Below are positions 51,301 through 63,800 of a DNA stretch of 64,000 nt, one piece after another. The notes below the pieces were generated by a model. It had not been told where the DNA came from. It ran no database searches and saw only the letters and a list, made by a program, of their open reading frames with translations. How positions within the stretch are numbered: the first letter of the stretch is position 1; each line of letters begins with the position of its first letter. Made by a program: the position numbers and the translations under genes. Source of the stretch: Gammaproteobacteria bacterium. GTDB lineage: Bacteria; Pseudomonadota; Gammaproteobacteria; UBA6429; Thiohalophilaceae. The stretch is from assembly GCA_029880855.1 (NCBI GenBank), contig JAOUNS010000017.1:23171-87170 (forward strand). The letters are read 5' to 3'.

Positions 51301-54300
51301 GGCATCTTCGCCACCGCTGGTCACCGTCAAATCGCCTGCAACAATCATCTCACCCAACCAGGCATAACCGGCCATATCCAGCGTAATACTGCCTGTACCG
51401 GTGGTGGTCACTGTCACCCGCGTGTTGCCGGAGGATTCACCAATATAATTTTCACCGGTTACATTAAAATCGCCATTCACCGTGACATTTGCTTTCAAAA
51501 CAGCGTCACCTGTGCCATTTGTGTTTGAATCTGCGATTAGCGTGAAAGAAGTCGGCGCGGATGTATTACCGATAGCGCTGTTTATTTCAACATCACCCCT
51601 TGCACTCATGCTTAATGAATTACTGAGATCGATGCTATTATTGATAAAAATATGTCTATTTGCTGTCAGGTTAAGATCTGTTGCGCCGGACAGGGCTGAA
51701 ATCAGATCTAAATCCAGACCGGCGTTTAATTGGTGTGAACCACCTGTAATAGTCAATAACCCCTTCAGATCCAAATCAGTCGCTGCGTTTACTGTCAGAT
51801 CGCCGCCCGCAATAGTGAGATTATTCAGCGAGGTCGTTGCAGTGGAATTTTCCAGCCAGATCCCACCGCCCGTCGATGACATATTGATATCACCCGAGAG
51901 ACTATTACTGGTGTTTTTTAGTGAAATTGCGTGACCACCGGCAATAAATGTTGAATTAGCTGATACGGTCAGATTACGCGCCGCATCGACGGATTGCAGG
52001 ATTTCACCTGAATTGACGCCGGACGTATCGATCCTCAGGTTATTTGCCGTTATATTGCCCAGGATCACTCCGCGGTTTGCAGCATCCTTTCCAGTCGACG
52101 TGATTTGTACGGAACCGCTTCCAGTGTTGATATCCTGAGCCAGGAAATCATTGATAAAATACCCACCCTTCGACGCAGCCGCGAAATTGTCGTTATTAAC
52201 ATGGATATTGCCTTCCACGACAATGTTGCCGGAGACAGGATTAATTGGCGCAAGCGTTTTAAGACTACCCGCCTCAGTCTGTAATGTGGTGTCTCCCGCA
52301 GTAAACGTCACCATGCCATTGGCGTTAACAGAGCCGTTATAATCGATTTGGTCTGCCATGCCATAACCGTTGTTCGCAATCGTTTCAACATAAATGCTGT
52401 CGCCGGCCCGGACTGTGATTCCACTGGGTCTAAAGCTTGTATTCGTTGATCCGATCTGGCCGCCAATGTAGACATTATCCCTGGCATGCAAGGTAATAAT
52501 GCCCGTCGTGCTGAGGCTGCCTGTCCTGTTCGTATCAGCGCCCACTCCACCCAATTCTGTCATTATATAGATGTTGCCGACGTCAACCTGATTCCCACCC
52601 GGATTTCCCGCCACCAGTGTCAGGTCACCACCGGAAAGGCTGATAGGCTTATATACAAAAATATCGTCGCCTGCCACCAGAGTTAAATTGTTTGTATTGC
52701 CGTTATTCGCGGTTATTGCAGCATTGACCTCAATATCCGCAGCTGCCTGCAACTCAACATTCCCCGTTGCGAGAACTGCGACGAGGCGGGCGGCGGTAAT
52801 TTGAAACGTGGCCGCCCCCCCATCGGCAAACAGAACATTAAGGTCGGAAGTTGCTGTTATCTGATTATTATTCAGTGTCGTGTTCGCTGCATCACCTGTC
52901 ACGATTTGAATATTGAGCGGATCAAGCAAGAGCTTGCCATCAATACCATTATTTGCGGCCAGATCAACCAGACCATCAAATGACAGGTTCAGCTTGCCGG
53001 ATGTTTCAACCAGGCCACCGTTACCGGACACAGCTCCCCCCTGCGCATTTATGTAACCGTAAAACCAGGCATCCTGGTCGGCCCAGATGACGGCCTTGCC
53101 ACCATCGCCCTGATTGATGGCATTAACAAGAACTTGAGCCTCACGACCAACGATAGACTTGTTTGCATTTCTGATGAATGGGTTTTTCCCCTGATAGTCC
53201 CCACCAATCAGCGCCTGTCCGCCACCCAAATCACCGGAGACATCCACCACAGCTTGATCAAACAACCCCACCTTGTCACCCAGTACCTTGACGATACCGC
53301 CCCGGCCGCCGACTTCTGAACGAGCTGAGGTGAGGCTGTTGCCTGTCAGCAAGGTGGTGTTATTGGCATGGAGTTCAATTTCGCCGCCGTTGCCACTGGC
53401 ATTGTCGGCGCGTAAGGTGCCGCTGCTGGTGACGTTTTCGCCAATCAAGACGATGCGGGCGACATTGGGATCATTGACGGTGTCGGTAGATTTGGAGACG
53501 TCGATGGTGCCGATATTGATCACGTCAGCCCCGCCGCCCAGGGTGAAGGTGCCATCGGGATGGACCACGACGCTGGTGGCTTGATTAAGGCCATTGTTGT
53601 TAACGGCCTGGGAGAAGACGTCCTGGCTGACGCTGGCAGTGAGTAATACGCGTCCGCCTTCGGCGTTGATCTTGCCGTTGTTGATGACGGCCGGGTCGAT
53701 GCCGATCTCGTCCTGTAATACTTCTTTGGTGATCCGCACGCCCACGAGGCCTTCATTATCAAAGGTGAGGACCGCTTCCTTGCCGGCCGCCAGGTTCACG
53801 GAACCCAGTTTGGCCATGATCAGGCCGTCGTTTTGTACCTGTTTGCCCATGAGGACGACGTTGCCGCCCACTGATGCATTGATGATGCCGCTGTTGACCA
53901 CCTTGCCGTCGGTGCCGGGCACTTCATTGAAGATGAAGTCGCCGTTCATAAAGGCAGAGGGCTGGATGTCCAGGGTGGAGGCAACGATGCCTCCGACGTT
54001 GATGGTCGCCGTGTCGGTGAAGATCAGGCCGTGGGGGTTGATGAGGATGACCTGGCCGTTGGCGTCGATGCGACCACGGATTTCAGAGGCGCTGTTACTC
54101 AGGATACGGTTGAGGGAGAGGGAGGAGCGGTTGGGTTGGATGTATTGCACCCGTTCATCACTGTTGACGTTATAACTCGACCAGTCGATAGCCATGTTTT
54201 GGCTGGTCTGGTTGATGGTGGTGTTGGCGCCACTCTGGCTGATGCTGCCTGTGCCGCCGACCACTGTTCCGCCGTTCGGGGCGGCCTGCACGTAGGGCAA

Positions 54301-54393
54301 CCAGGTGAGGTTGCTGATTACTATGCCGTAAAAAATTGCCTGGATACCTGCGCTTATACGCAGGAATGCATCCTTCCTGGATAGATTTTTCAT
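48355..54393 (-). CDS. Giant two-partner-secretion exoprotein (filamentous hemagglutinin N-terminal domain)
   Basis: A 2,012-residue exoprotein. A long signal peptide (residues 1-37, ending YVQA) is followed by a TPS secretion domain of the filamentous-hemagglutinin type (about 40-300): INQTSQNMAIDWSSYNVNSD, then ANGQVILINPHGLIF and DPAVINNGKINAEGGRVLLT. Beta-helix sequence fills the rest. At about 1,385-1,490 short GGxGxD-rich repeats occur (GGGGDDRFELSGNGS and GNDAFILAGNSSV), and the last 250 residues match the tail of the next gene. AGGGG nine bases before ATG 54393 supports the start. The protein is expected to be exported by an outer-membrane TpsB porin, which is not in the window, and may be adhesive. 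The two exoproteins are paralogues. Confidence 0.88.
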   Translation of the reverse strand: MKNLSRKDAFLRISAGIQAIFYGIVISNLTWLPYVQAAPNGGTVVGGTGSISQSGANTTINQTSQNMAIDWSSYNVNSDERVQYIQPNRSSLSLNRILSNSASEIRGRIDANGQVILINPHGLIFTDTATINVGGIVASTLDIQPSAFMNGDFIFNEVPGTDGKVVNSGIINASVGGNVVLMGKQVQNDGLIMAKLGSVNLAAGKEAVLTFDNEGLVGVRITKEVLQDEIGIDPAVINNGKINAEGGRVLLTASVSQDVFSQAVNNNGLNQATSVVVHPDGTFTLGGGADVINIGTIDVSKSTDTVNDPNVARIVLIGENVTSSGTLRADNASGNGGEIELHANNTTLLTGNSLTSARSEVGGRGGIVKVLGDKVGLFDQAVVDVSGDLGGGQALIGGDYQGKNPFIRNANKSIVGREAQVLVNAINQGDGGKAVIWADQDAWFYGYINAQGGAVSGNGGLVETSGKLNLSFDGLVDLAANNGIDGKLLLDPLNIQIVTGDAANTTLNNNQITATSDLNVLFADGGAATFQITAARLVAVLATGNVELQAAADIEVNAAITANNGNTNNLTLVAGDDIFVYKPISLSGGDLTLVAGNPGGNQVDVGNIYIMTELGGVGADTNRTGSLSTTGIITLHARDNVYIGGQIGSTNTSFRPSGITVRAGDSIYVETIANNGYGMADQIDYNGSVNANGMVTFTAGDTTLQTEAGSLKTLAPINPVSGNIVVEGNIHVNNDNFAAASKGGYFINDFLAQDINTGSGSVQITSTGKDAANRGVILGNITANNLRIDTSGVNSGEILQSVDAARNLTVSANSTFIAGGHAISLKNTSNSLSGDINMSSTGGGIWLENSTATTSLNNLTIAGGDLTVNAATDLDLKGLLTITGGSHQLNAGLDLDLISALSGATDLNLTANRHIFINNSIDLSNSLSMSARGDVEINSAIGNTSAPTSFTLIADSNTNGTGDAVLKANVTVNGDFNVTGENYIGESSGNTRVTVTTTGTGSITLDMAGYAWLGEMIVAGDLTVTSGGEDANGYGIVQGKGDAITTGDTLTVTGISTFTSNNTNADIDLNNNNNLQGEINLFTTGTYTAYALLRNGAVDTKIRNATTAGNLVINATQNLFVTGTITAAGNDNNNQVRTTDVDLNYGIDNNGRTFDISGGTITTGALGNDIVNITITGGTGGDSFITDATSSISTSNGSIILEGAQGNDRFEMLGGTFSASTEMSVNGNRDNDEIIITNAQFNNMATLTLNGNENNDRITIGSGTLFTGVTDLNMIGGTGNDTFDISGNNLSGAANRSIDGGSQINADVVIAGNNLNMTLGDTSINSNGVPVAISNIERIETQNGTLRSGNTDTTWNITGQDSGTITETNNTANTLAFSGFTTLSGGNRVDRFQITGNGAVSGNVSGGGGDDRFELSGNGSVGVDINGDSGNDAFILAGNSSVTGNLNGGGNDDTFEISGNGSVAGNINGDGGNDILRIVLGTGINQNKSIVFNGTNGSNYVEIVSAPGINAVQQNLSGVFTPANNIVYTDSNTNNNINLQYTNVVDVSDSAFVQSFTINGRDNLNDTIVLDTANQMDRVRVNGNAPLLLANKNNVIIDGLTGNDTVRMDSVFGGNISGDLTLAAETLTTNGNSIDANGLSLMGVTNAVDINTNLQRLAVQDSANVIIRNGNRNLNLFGLSGTGSLQIFAGDVTSTASLNKTDVQTLSIDANSIRLTGNNSFAGNVTLDAGTVELNNSIDTVLTINKASNLSGNFASNKLDVTAGSNLGIGRIDAGEVKLTVIGQIADSSVDDITDIKAAKLTIQAGNGIGTDLNALELEVGEFNISNGSGVINIANVGDVQVKQLTNKGHIGFFNVGDVYITQINAGYNTGILTFQVDQGSVFGVGVIPDVIAMEADVSVSHGNLGVIGRPIYFQVRDRLDLFSQYSIYTTFGGSDPDINDQSLATLPIVRGALSGQQLIEVESLSEIDPAIFTHVQNYTHDEIAINLPDDQKQAADDEDEYRRDKVTGQNL
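49960..50260. repeat. Short tandem repeats in the first exoprotein
   Basis: About four units of roughly 28 residues, each with a pattern ending NGxGGNDxF or NGDSGND and a following FxLxGNGSVxG strand, are encoded here. They resemble glycine-aspartate repeats that can bind calcium or form beta-rolls. Confidence 0.6.
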
Positions 54394-54839
54394 GTTAATT
54401 TACCCCTAAACCAGCGTTGTTTAATCCTCTGAATAAATGAATAATTTCCTGTACCAAATGGTTACAGGTATTTGCCGCAATAATTTAAAAGAATTTTGAT
54501 TTGTTCCGGGCTTCTGCCGTGACACAACCTGAGACACACCGGATTTTTTTGATTTTGTTATTAAGGGCGATACTACTACATTCTTTACGTGCTGTGCAGT
54601 GATCTTGAGTTGATTTTAGTCAGATACTTTTTGAATTATTTTCCAACATACCTAAATGTTACAGGTAGTACAAATAGACTTTGTATAAATGACACTTTCA
54701 CGTTAATAACATTAGTATTGTGAACATATAGTATGAGTGATTTTATTTGAGGATAATTACGGAATTGTTGTGAGCAAATCAGCTGCACATGCTTGCCTGA
54801 CCGTTCAATGATAAACGGTCAGACAGTGCACGTATGCTG
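54394..54839. other. AT-rich spacer between the two exoprotein genes
   Basis: A 446-base AT-rich gap. It contains the ribosome binding site AGGGG of the first exoprotein gene and, at 54797-54822, a 9-bp hairpin (CTGACCGTT/AACGGTCAG) just beyond the stop of the second exoprotein gene, with no T-run. It probably contains the promoter for the gene at 48355-54393. No ORF was recognised. Confidence 0.45.
54797..54822 (-). terminator. Hairpin after the second exoprotein gene, weak terminator candidate
   Basis: Arms CTGACCGTT and AACGGTCAG with an eight-base loop, 18 bases past the stop at 54840. The lack of a T-run makes rho-independent termination uncertain. Confidence 0.35.
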
Positions 54840-57800
54840 TTAGTTGTTTTGGTGTAAATTATTTAATTCTTCCATCTTCTCACGCTGCCTGCGCTTTTTC
54901 TCTTCTTCATCACTGGCGGTCGCGCTCTGTTCGTCCGGCAGCATGATGGCCAGTTCCGCATAATAATAATTGCTCACCGAGGTAAAGATGGCCGGGTCTA
55001 TTTCGGAAAGTGATTCAATCTCGATCATGCTTTCACTGTCCAGCACGCCGAAGGCAAAGGCAGATCGGGAGAAGGAAGACAAATCTTCAATTTGCGACGG
55101 AACATTCAGATACAAGACAAAACTGTTATTGGCAAACAGCAAAAACCGATCCCGGACCTGTACCCGGATATATCGCCCTTCCGAACCAAAGTCCCCGTTC
55201 GGTACCCTGACCTCGGCATTTCTCGCCTGCAAGTCCGGTGAACCCGGGTCGCCGATTATCGATCCGTATCTGACGGTCATGTTCAGGTCCCCGCTGTCGA
55301 AACCTGCGTCGAGCAGACCCAGCCGGACATCGCCGTTTTCGTTGATATAGTTGATATCGCCGGTATTGATCAATCGGTTCAGTGTCACCGGACCCTGGTT
55401 GATGATATTCACAGAAGAGTTGTTGTTGCCTGAATTGAACACATTCAGGGCAGCTGTTTCGGTTTCAAACAGATCGCCCGGTGTACCCACTCCGGCAGCG
55501 CTTTCAATGGTCAGTGATGCAGTAATCACATTGACCTGATCCAGATTCAAATCAAGTATCCCGCCATTGGTGGAGTAGAGTGACACACTGTTGGCAACGA
55601 TGGTATTGATACCCAAATCATTCGCACTGGTAATACTGACCACATTGCCCTGATTCACAGTAATGTCGGCAAAGTTGCCGTTTGCGGTCAGGTTATTGCC
55701 AAACAGATCCACCGTCAGGCTGTTCATGTCACCACTCAGGCTGGTATTGATGTGATTATCCAGCAAAACGTTATTACCGATCAGCGTCAGCGCACCGCTC
55801 AGGGTGTTGCTGCCGGTCAGGGTTATATCGCCACCTGATGTGAGATTCAGGGTATTGCCATGGGTTAAATCACTGCCGATAACATTGCCGCCGGTAATGA
55901 TATCGACCAGACCGGACGTTGCCAGATCAACAATAGTCAACTCACTGGTCGACAGGTTCTGCAGGTAGATAGCACCGGTATTATTAATAGTAACAGCGCC
56001 TGTTTCAGTCAATAAGCGTCCACCCATACTGTCGATTGACACTGTATTATTAAAACTGATGGAGGATGCGTTGATTTGAAAATCGACCACATTGTTGGTG
56101 CTGTCGATTGATTCCATGTTGATAGACAGATCGGTAGCAGGCAAGTTGATATTGCTGTCCAATATCAGCATATCGTTAGCACCGGCGCCACCATCAACAG
56201 ACAGGCCGGTTTTGTTCTCAAAATAGATCGCCGGATTTGCTCCAACCCTGATCGAGTTGAACTCCTGCACCGGCCTGCCCATGGCGGGTTCAGGTGCAGC
56301 ATAATTCATCACTATCGTGTCATTACTGTTAGTGCCATTAATTTGATAATTGGCAGCGGCAGCCGTGTCCACCACATCGGTGATCTGGCGATACAAAATA
56401 TTGTATTGATTGGAGCTTGAGACATATAACAACTGGTCGTACAGGAATGCACCTTCCGGCACGCCGATATTATATGTTGCAGAAAACTGATCACTGCCCC
56501 CGGTTATAGTGACCAGATTAATGCCGCTACCACCGTCGAAGATAATTTTGTTCAGCCCGACTCCCGGATTGACTGACACATTCAATATGTCATCGCCGGA
56601 ATTGCCGGTTACCCTTTCAGCGCTGCCAGACACAAAATTAAACGTATCATTGGCCGGACCGCCGTCAAGACTGCCGGTGATCGCCGCATTGATGGTATAA
56701 ACATCATTACCCCCCATGCCGTTGGCATAACCGGTGATGTTGGCATTCAAAATATAGGTGTCAACAGCATCGTTCCCTGTCAGCTGTTCAACACCAATAA
56801 TATTGTTACCGTTCAGCGTGCCGGTATTGTCGCTGGATATATTCCAGACATTCGGCTGGTTGGCGGCAATAATCGTATCTGTGTCCAAACCGCCGTTGAT
56901 GGCACCGACAGTCACGCCGGGTGAAATAAAGATGAAACGATCATTACCACCGTCACCATTCAGGGTGCCGCTCATGGTCGTGCTGATATTGAAGGTATCA
57001 TCTCCAAAACCACCATTAATGGTACCGGTCAGATTGGTATTGATATAAAACGTATCGTCACCAAAGGCGTCGAGAATAGTGCTGATGTTTGCATTGATAA
57101 AGTATGCATCATTGCCGAAACCACCATCAATGGTATTCACACCGGCGTTGATGAAGAATTGATCATTGTTGCCGTTACCCCTTATCGTACCGGTGTAAAT
57201 GGCATTGATCGTAAACGTATCGACCGTAGAACCACCCTCCAGAATATTGAAGCCAACAAAGTTCAGGCTGTCGGGTTGGCCATCCGTGATATCCGCATCA
57301 CCCACGACCTGACCGGAATTGCCGGCAGAGATGGTCCAGAACGTATCTCCGGCCAACGGACCTGACGGTCCACGCAAGGTGCTGTTGGTATTGTTGCCAA
57401 TGACGGTTTCTACCTGTGTAACACCTGCAATGTTGCTGCCAAGGGTGATATCAACAACGGCCTGATCCGAGAAATCAACCGTATCGTTACCGTCTCCGCC
57501 GTCAATCTGACCGGTCAGGACACTGCCGTTCATCAGTCTGAATGTATCATTACCCCCGTCACCATTGATGGAACCTACCGTGCTGTTGGTGTTGATGGTG
57601 AATTCATCAGCGTCTATACCACCGGTGATGGTGGTGACCGTACCACCGGTTGAGCCGTCTCCAACTACTACCAGATTGAGTCCGCGGCCGGTTGAGACTG
57701 AATTGAGTGAGCCTGTAATATTAAATTCATCTATATTCAGTCCGCCGACCAGATTTGCAAAACCGGTAAACGCTGTAAAACTGATTTCGAGCGGTGCCGG

Positions 57801-60800
57801 GATAGTCCGGGTTACGTTACCGTCACGTCCCGTCGTATTATTCCAGACATTGGCGTAATTATCGCCACGCAGGGTGTTGTTGAATGCCGCATTGGCATTA
57901 ATATTCTCGACGTAATCCACATTCAACACAGCCGGATTCAACACAATGGCATCGGGATTCATCGCGTCAGGACTGCCAAGCTGAACGGTACGATTGCCGG
58001 TCAACTGGGTAATATCGACAGTATCATTACCTGTGCCACCATCGACCAGGCCGTTGATCCAGCCGGTATTACGGAAGATGAAATTGTCAGTTGCATTTCC
58101 GCCGACCAAATTTGCGAAACCGCTGAAGTTTATCAGCAGGTCAATTTGTCCGCTGTTATTTCCGGCAAACCCGTTTATGTCCCATGTATGATTTTGTGCT
58201 GAACCGGCAATAAGCACCGAGCCGGGATCGTTGTTGCCGTTGATATTTTCCACATTGATCATATTGATCGATTCAGGCGACAAGACTGTATTCAGGGACA
58301 CAGATACAGGACCCGCCAGAGCAACCAGATTGACAATATCACCATCGGTGTTCAGTGGTGCGCCACCGCCATCCAGCAGACCGGCCAGATTTGTATCCGC
58401 AGCAAAAGTGAACGTATCCCGGGCGCTGCCGCCGGTTAGATTATTAAAATTAACAAACTCTATACCATTTATATTACCGTCATTGATGCCGGTGATGTTC
58501 CAGCTGTTCACTGTATCTGCACCGCGCAGTGTGCTGTCTGAATCATTGCCGATAAAACGCTCAATATTGCCAAAACCATTATTGACAGTGACCGACACAC
58601 TGCCCAGCGCCGACATATCAACAACATCACGCACGGTTTGTCCGCCACCATTCACCATTGTTGCGATACTGCCGGTACCTGTGTAGGTAAAGGTATCGTC
58701 GGCAGCACCGCCGTTCAGAATATTAAAGTTGAAAAACTCAATACTGTTGACAATACCGTCGTTAACACCGTTAATCAGCCAGCTGTTCGCCGCATCGCCG
58801 GCGAACAGCGTACTATCGGAGTTATTACCGGTAAACCGCTCTATGTTGGCAAACCCGTTACCCAGACTCACATTAACCACACCCAACCCGGACATATTCA
58901 CGCTGTCACGTACACCATGGGCACCGCCATTGACCAGCCCGGTTGTACTGCCGGTACCGGTATAGAAAAAGGTGTCATCTTCCAATCCGCCGGTCAGATT
59001 ATTGAAATCGACATATTGTATACCATTAACGGTGACGTCATTTTCACCAAAAATATTCCAGTCGGTAGCAACGTCCTGGCCTATCAAGGTGCTGTCTGAA
59101 TTGTTACCGATAAAGCGCTCGATATTGATGAAGCCCACACCAATACCCAGCGTGACGGCGGGTAATAACGACATATCGACTCTGTCCTGAAAGGCTTCAC
59201 CGCCACCGTCCACCAGTGTGGCAATACTGCCCGCACCGGTATAGACAAACAGATCATCTTCAGTACCACCAATCAGATTGTTGAAATCAAAAAACTCAAT
59301 GCCATTCACAGTGCCGTCATTGAGATCGGTGATGTTCCAGGTGTTCGGAATATTTTCACCGGTCAGGGTACTGTCGGAATTATTTCCGGTGTAGCGTTCA
59401 ATATTATTGAAACCACTCGACCCAAGGGTAATGCTGACGGTTGTCAGCGCCGACATATCGACACTGTCGCGGTTGTTGTGTGCGCCGCCATCAACTGATC
59501 CGGTGATACTACCTGTACTTGTAAAAGTAAAGGTATCATCATTTGCACCACCAACCAGCTTATTGAAGTCAAGAAACTGAATACTATTCACGGAGCCATC
59601 ATTTTCATTGTCTATCGTCCAGCCATTCACTACATCAGCACCCGTTATCGTGCTGTCGACATTATTGCCTGTGAACAGTTCGATATTGGTGAAGCGGGTT
59701 CCGAGGATAACATTGGCGACCGCCAGGTTGACCATATTCACTTCATCACCGAACAGATGACCGCCGCCATTCACCAGACCGGTGATGTTACCCGGATCGC
59801 TATAGGTAAACATATCGTCATCACTGCCACCGATCAGGTTGTTAAAATCGATAAAGTCTATGCCATTGACTGAACCGTCGTTCTCATCCGTGATAAGCCA
59901 GGTATTTGTTGTATCCCCGGCCGTCAATGTGCTGCTGACGTTATTTCCGGTAAAGCGTTCGATATTGGTAAAACCTGTGCCCAGATTTACCGATGCAGTG
60001 CCCAATGTCGACATGTCCACACTGTCACGGACTGTATGATTCCCGCCGTCCACCACACCACCGGCCGTGCTGCCTGCTCCGCTATAATTAAAGGTGTCAT
60101 TGCCGCTGCCACCGGTCAGGTTCTGGATTCTGTCAAATCGGTTAACATAAATTGTACTGACGGTCCTGACACTACCGCCGTTCAGGGCGTCTATCGTCCA
60201 GGTGCTGTTGGAATCCCTGCCGATCAATTCATTGTTACCGGCAATGGTATCGCCGCCATCAATCAGACCGTTGATACGCCCGGTTGCCAGCATGGTAAAA
60301 ATGTCCGGGTTTGTTCCACCAGTCAAATTGTTAAAATCAAAAAACTCGATGCCATTTACCGTACCATCATTGGTGCCACTGATTTGCCAGTCGTTGACGA
60401 TGTTTTCTCCCGTCAATGTTGAATCAGTATTGTTACCAATAAAGCGTTCGATATTGCTATAGCCGGCAGCGCCCAGAGTGACATTGGCCGTCGCCAGATT
60501 TTGCATATCAACAATATCGCGCACTGCCTGACCACTGCCGTTGACTGACCCGGTAATATTGCCGGAACCAATAAATGTGAACATGTCATCGTTGGCGCCA
60601 CCGACCAGATTGTTAAAATCGACAAACCGGATACCATTGATTGACCCGTCATTCTCGCCATCGATTGACCAGTTGTTGACAAAATTATCAGCCGTCAGGG
60701 TACTGCTGACATTGTTACCGTTAAACAGTTCGATATTGGTGAATTTAATGGAATCCAGTGTGATGCTGACTGTACCCATCGATGACATATCCACACGGTC

Positions 60801-63800
60801 CAGGACAATATGCCCGCCGCCGTCAACCAGACCACTGATATCTCCTGCGCCAACATAGGTAAAGGTATCGTCATTGGTGCCGCCGGTCAGTCGTTCGATA
60901 CCAACAAATGAGACGTTGGCATTTAGCAAACCACCGCCGGGTGAAGATATTTGCCAAAAATTCGTCTGGTCTGCACCCTGCAGCAAGTCACCGTTACCGC
61001 CATTGTTGCCGCCATTAATCAGGCCGATAAAACTCACACCGGTGCCGACAGTGAAAACATCATCACCATTCTGGCCGTTCAATGAACCGAAGTAGTTGGA
61101 AGAGATGTTATAAACATCATTGTTGTCACCGCCATTCAGCGTCCAGTTCTTGTCTGCACTGATATCAAACGTATCAACGTCAGAACCACCGGTCAGCGTG
61201 TCAAAGCTGGTGAAAGTCACTGTGTTTTCAGCTGTGCTGCCGGTAGTCGGACTAACCACGCCGGAAGCTGATGCATTGACTGACCAGGTATAGGACTGAT
61301 CGGATGCACCAATGATGGTGTTGCCAAAACCGCTTGCCGTGATGGTTTCGACATTGTGGACATTCAGGTTGGGATCAACGACAGCGTCAAAAAATGTTGT
61401 ATCTCCGAGTTGTACCGTTGTGACCGGTACAATAATATCCAGACTGTCTATTCCACCCCCGCCATTGATTAGCCCGCTCAACATTCCGAACCCGGATATA
61501 TTGAAAACGTCTACTCCTGTACCACCGATCAGGCTGCTCATACCTATAAAACTCACGTCACCATTGAATACTTCACCGCCCGGGGAAACAAAAGGGATAC
61601 CATTGAGATTATTAAATACACCTGAATCTGCCCCATTTACAAACCAGACAGTGGTAGCTGTATTGTCAACAATCAAATTACTGAGTAGACCAAAACCAAA
61701 CAACATGGTATTCGCTGAAATTAACCGGGAACCATCACTGATGTAGAAGCTGCCACCCGGAAAGTCGCCATTTATTGTAATAGACCTGTTTATACCCGGC
61801 CCGATCCTCGTTCCCCGATAGGTTTCGATACTGCCCTGCAGATTAAAATTTCTATTCAGGAATAGATCAATACTGCCTGAAGAACCGCCATTATTTCCTT
61901 GTGCCTGACCGCCATTCGCACGAACTGCGCCTGTCAGGCTTAAGTCATTGCCAGAATTCATCTGGATGAATCCGGCATTACCGCCATTACCGTTTGCCGA
62001 TATGACATTACCGCCGCTTGAGTCGATAACACCGGAGTAGGTCAGATTTTGGCCTGCATTGACTGAAATATTACCGCCACGACCTGCATCATCAATGGGT
62101 GAACCGTTGAATGTATCACCGCCTCTGGCAAAGATATCGCCGATAAAAGTAACATCCAGCCCTGCTGTGATAGATATGTTCCCTGCAAAGTCAGCAGTAT
62201 CTAAATATCCGTCACCCCCATCTGCAGAAACAGTTCCTTGAAAAAGGATATTACTGCCTGCAAAGAAACTGACATTACCACCATCTCTGCCAAATCCGCC
62301 GGTTACTTCTCCATCACCGCCATTGGCAGAAACAAGAATACCCGGCGCGGTAAAGATATTTCCTGTACCCGTGGAAATACTGATATTTCCTGCCCGCTCT
62401 CCACTGTTCAGTCTGGAATCGCCATCGGTAAGCAAATTGTTGTTGAGCTCAATGTCACCATCAGGTGTGTTTATCAAAATGCTGCCGGAATTCCTGTTCG
62501 GGTTGTAACTGCGAGTATCCAGACTTTCAATGACTATACCTCCCACAGGGAAAACAGCCGTATCTGCAGTGATCGTGATATCCCCCTGTGGTGACCCACC
62601 GGTTACAATCCGTGAACCACTGCCCATAAAGAATTGTGCAGGCCCCGGATCTCTGTTGCCAATATCAGCAAAAGAGCTGTTAATTGTCGCAATGAAAGAT
62701 GACGTATCCAGATAGATACCAACATTGTCTGTGATAATTATCGAACGACCTGCTTCAAGGATCAGATCATTGGATAAACCAAACGGCCGGACATCGACGT
62801 CTGCGGCGAAGATAATGTCATTATTGGCACGTAAAGTAACATTAACGAAACTCAGGCGATTGGCCAGCTCAACATTATTCAACGTTGTTAACAAATCAGG
62901 TATATCGAAGAAATCATTGTATAAGAAGGGGAAGGGATCACTGGACGGAGCAATGTCAATGATGATGTCCTTTGGATCCAGCAACAATGTCCCGTTTACA
63001 CCCGTCGCCGCTGACAGATCCACCCCGCCGACGAAGTCCAGATAGTTCTTGCCGGATACTTCCGCAAAACCACCATTCCCGGACTCACTGCCACCCCGTG
63101 CAAAAATATTACCGTAGAACAGGTTATAGTCATCAGCCCACATAATGACCTTGCCGCCATCGCCATTGGTCAATGCATCCGCATAGACCTGTGTACCGGT
63201 GTGGATGATGGTGCGATTGGCATTGCGCATCAGCGGGTTGTTACCCTGATAATCCCCGCCAATCAGCGCCTGTCCGCCACCCAGGTCGCCGGAAACATCA
63301 ACAATGGATTGATCGAACAGGCCGACCCGGTCACCCAGCAGTTTTACCAGACCGCCTTTGCCATTGCTTTCGGATCTCGCAGAGGTGAAGCTGTTGCCGG
63401 TGAGGAGTGTTGTGTTGTTGGCATGGAGTTCAATCTCGCCGCCGTTGCCGTTGGTGTTGTCAGCACGAATCACACCACTGCTGGTGACGTTCTCACCAAT
63501 CAATACGATTCTGGCTACATTGGGATCCTTGGCGGTGTCGGTTGTTTTGGAGACATTGATGCTGCCGGTGTTGACCACGTCAGCCCCGCCACCCAGGGTG
63601 AAGGTGCCATCGGGATGGACCACCACACTGGTTGCCTGGTCCAGGCCATTGGTGTTCACGGCTTGCGAGAACACATCCTGACAGACACTGGCAGTGAGCA
63701 GGACCTGTCCGCCTTCCGCATGGATTTGTCCGTTGTTCATCACCGCCGGATCGATCCCGATCTCTTCCTGCAGGACTTCTTTGGTGACACGAATACCCAC

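Noticed and set aside
49910..51934. Several plus-strand open frames opposite the first exoprotein gene
   Set aside because: They are antisense frames in a highly repetitive, biased coding sequence and encode low-complexity Pro/Ser/Leu runs.
54797..54822. Hairpin as a strong rho-independent terminator
   Set aside because: The stem is good but no T-run follows in either direction, so it is only listed as a weak candidate.
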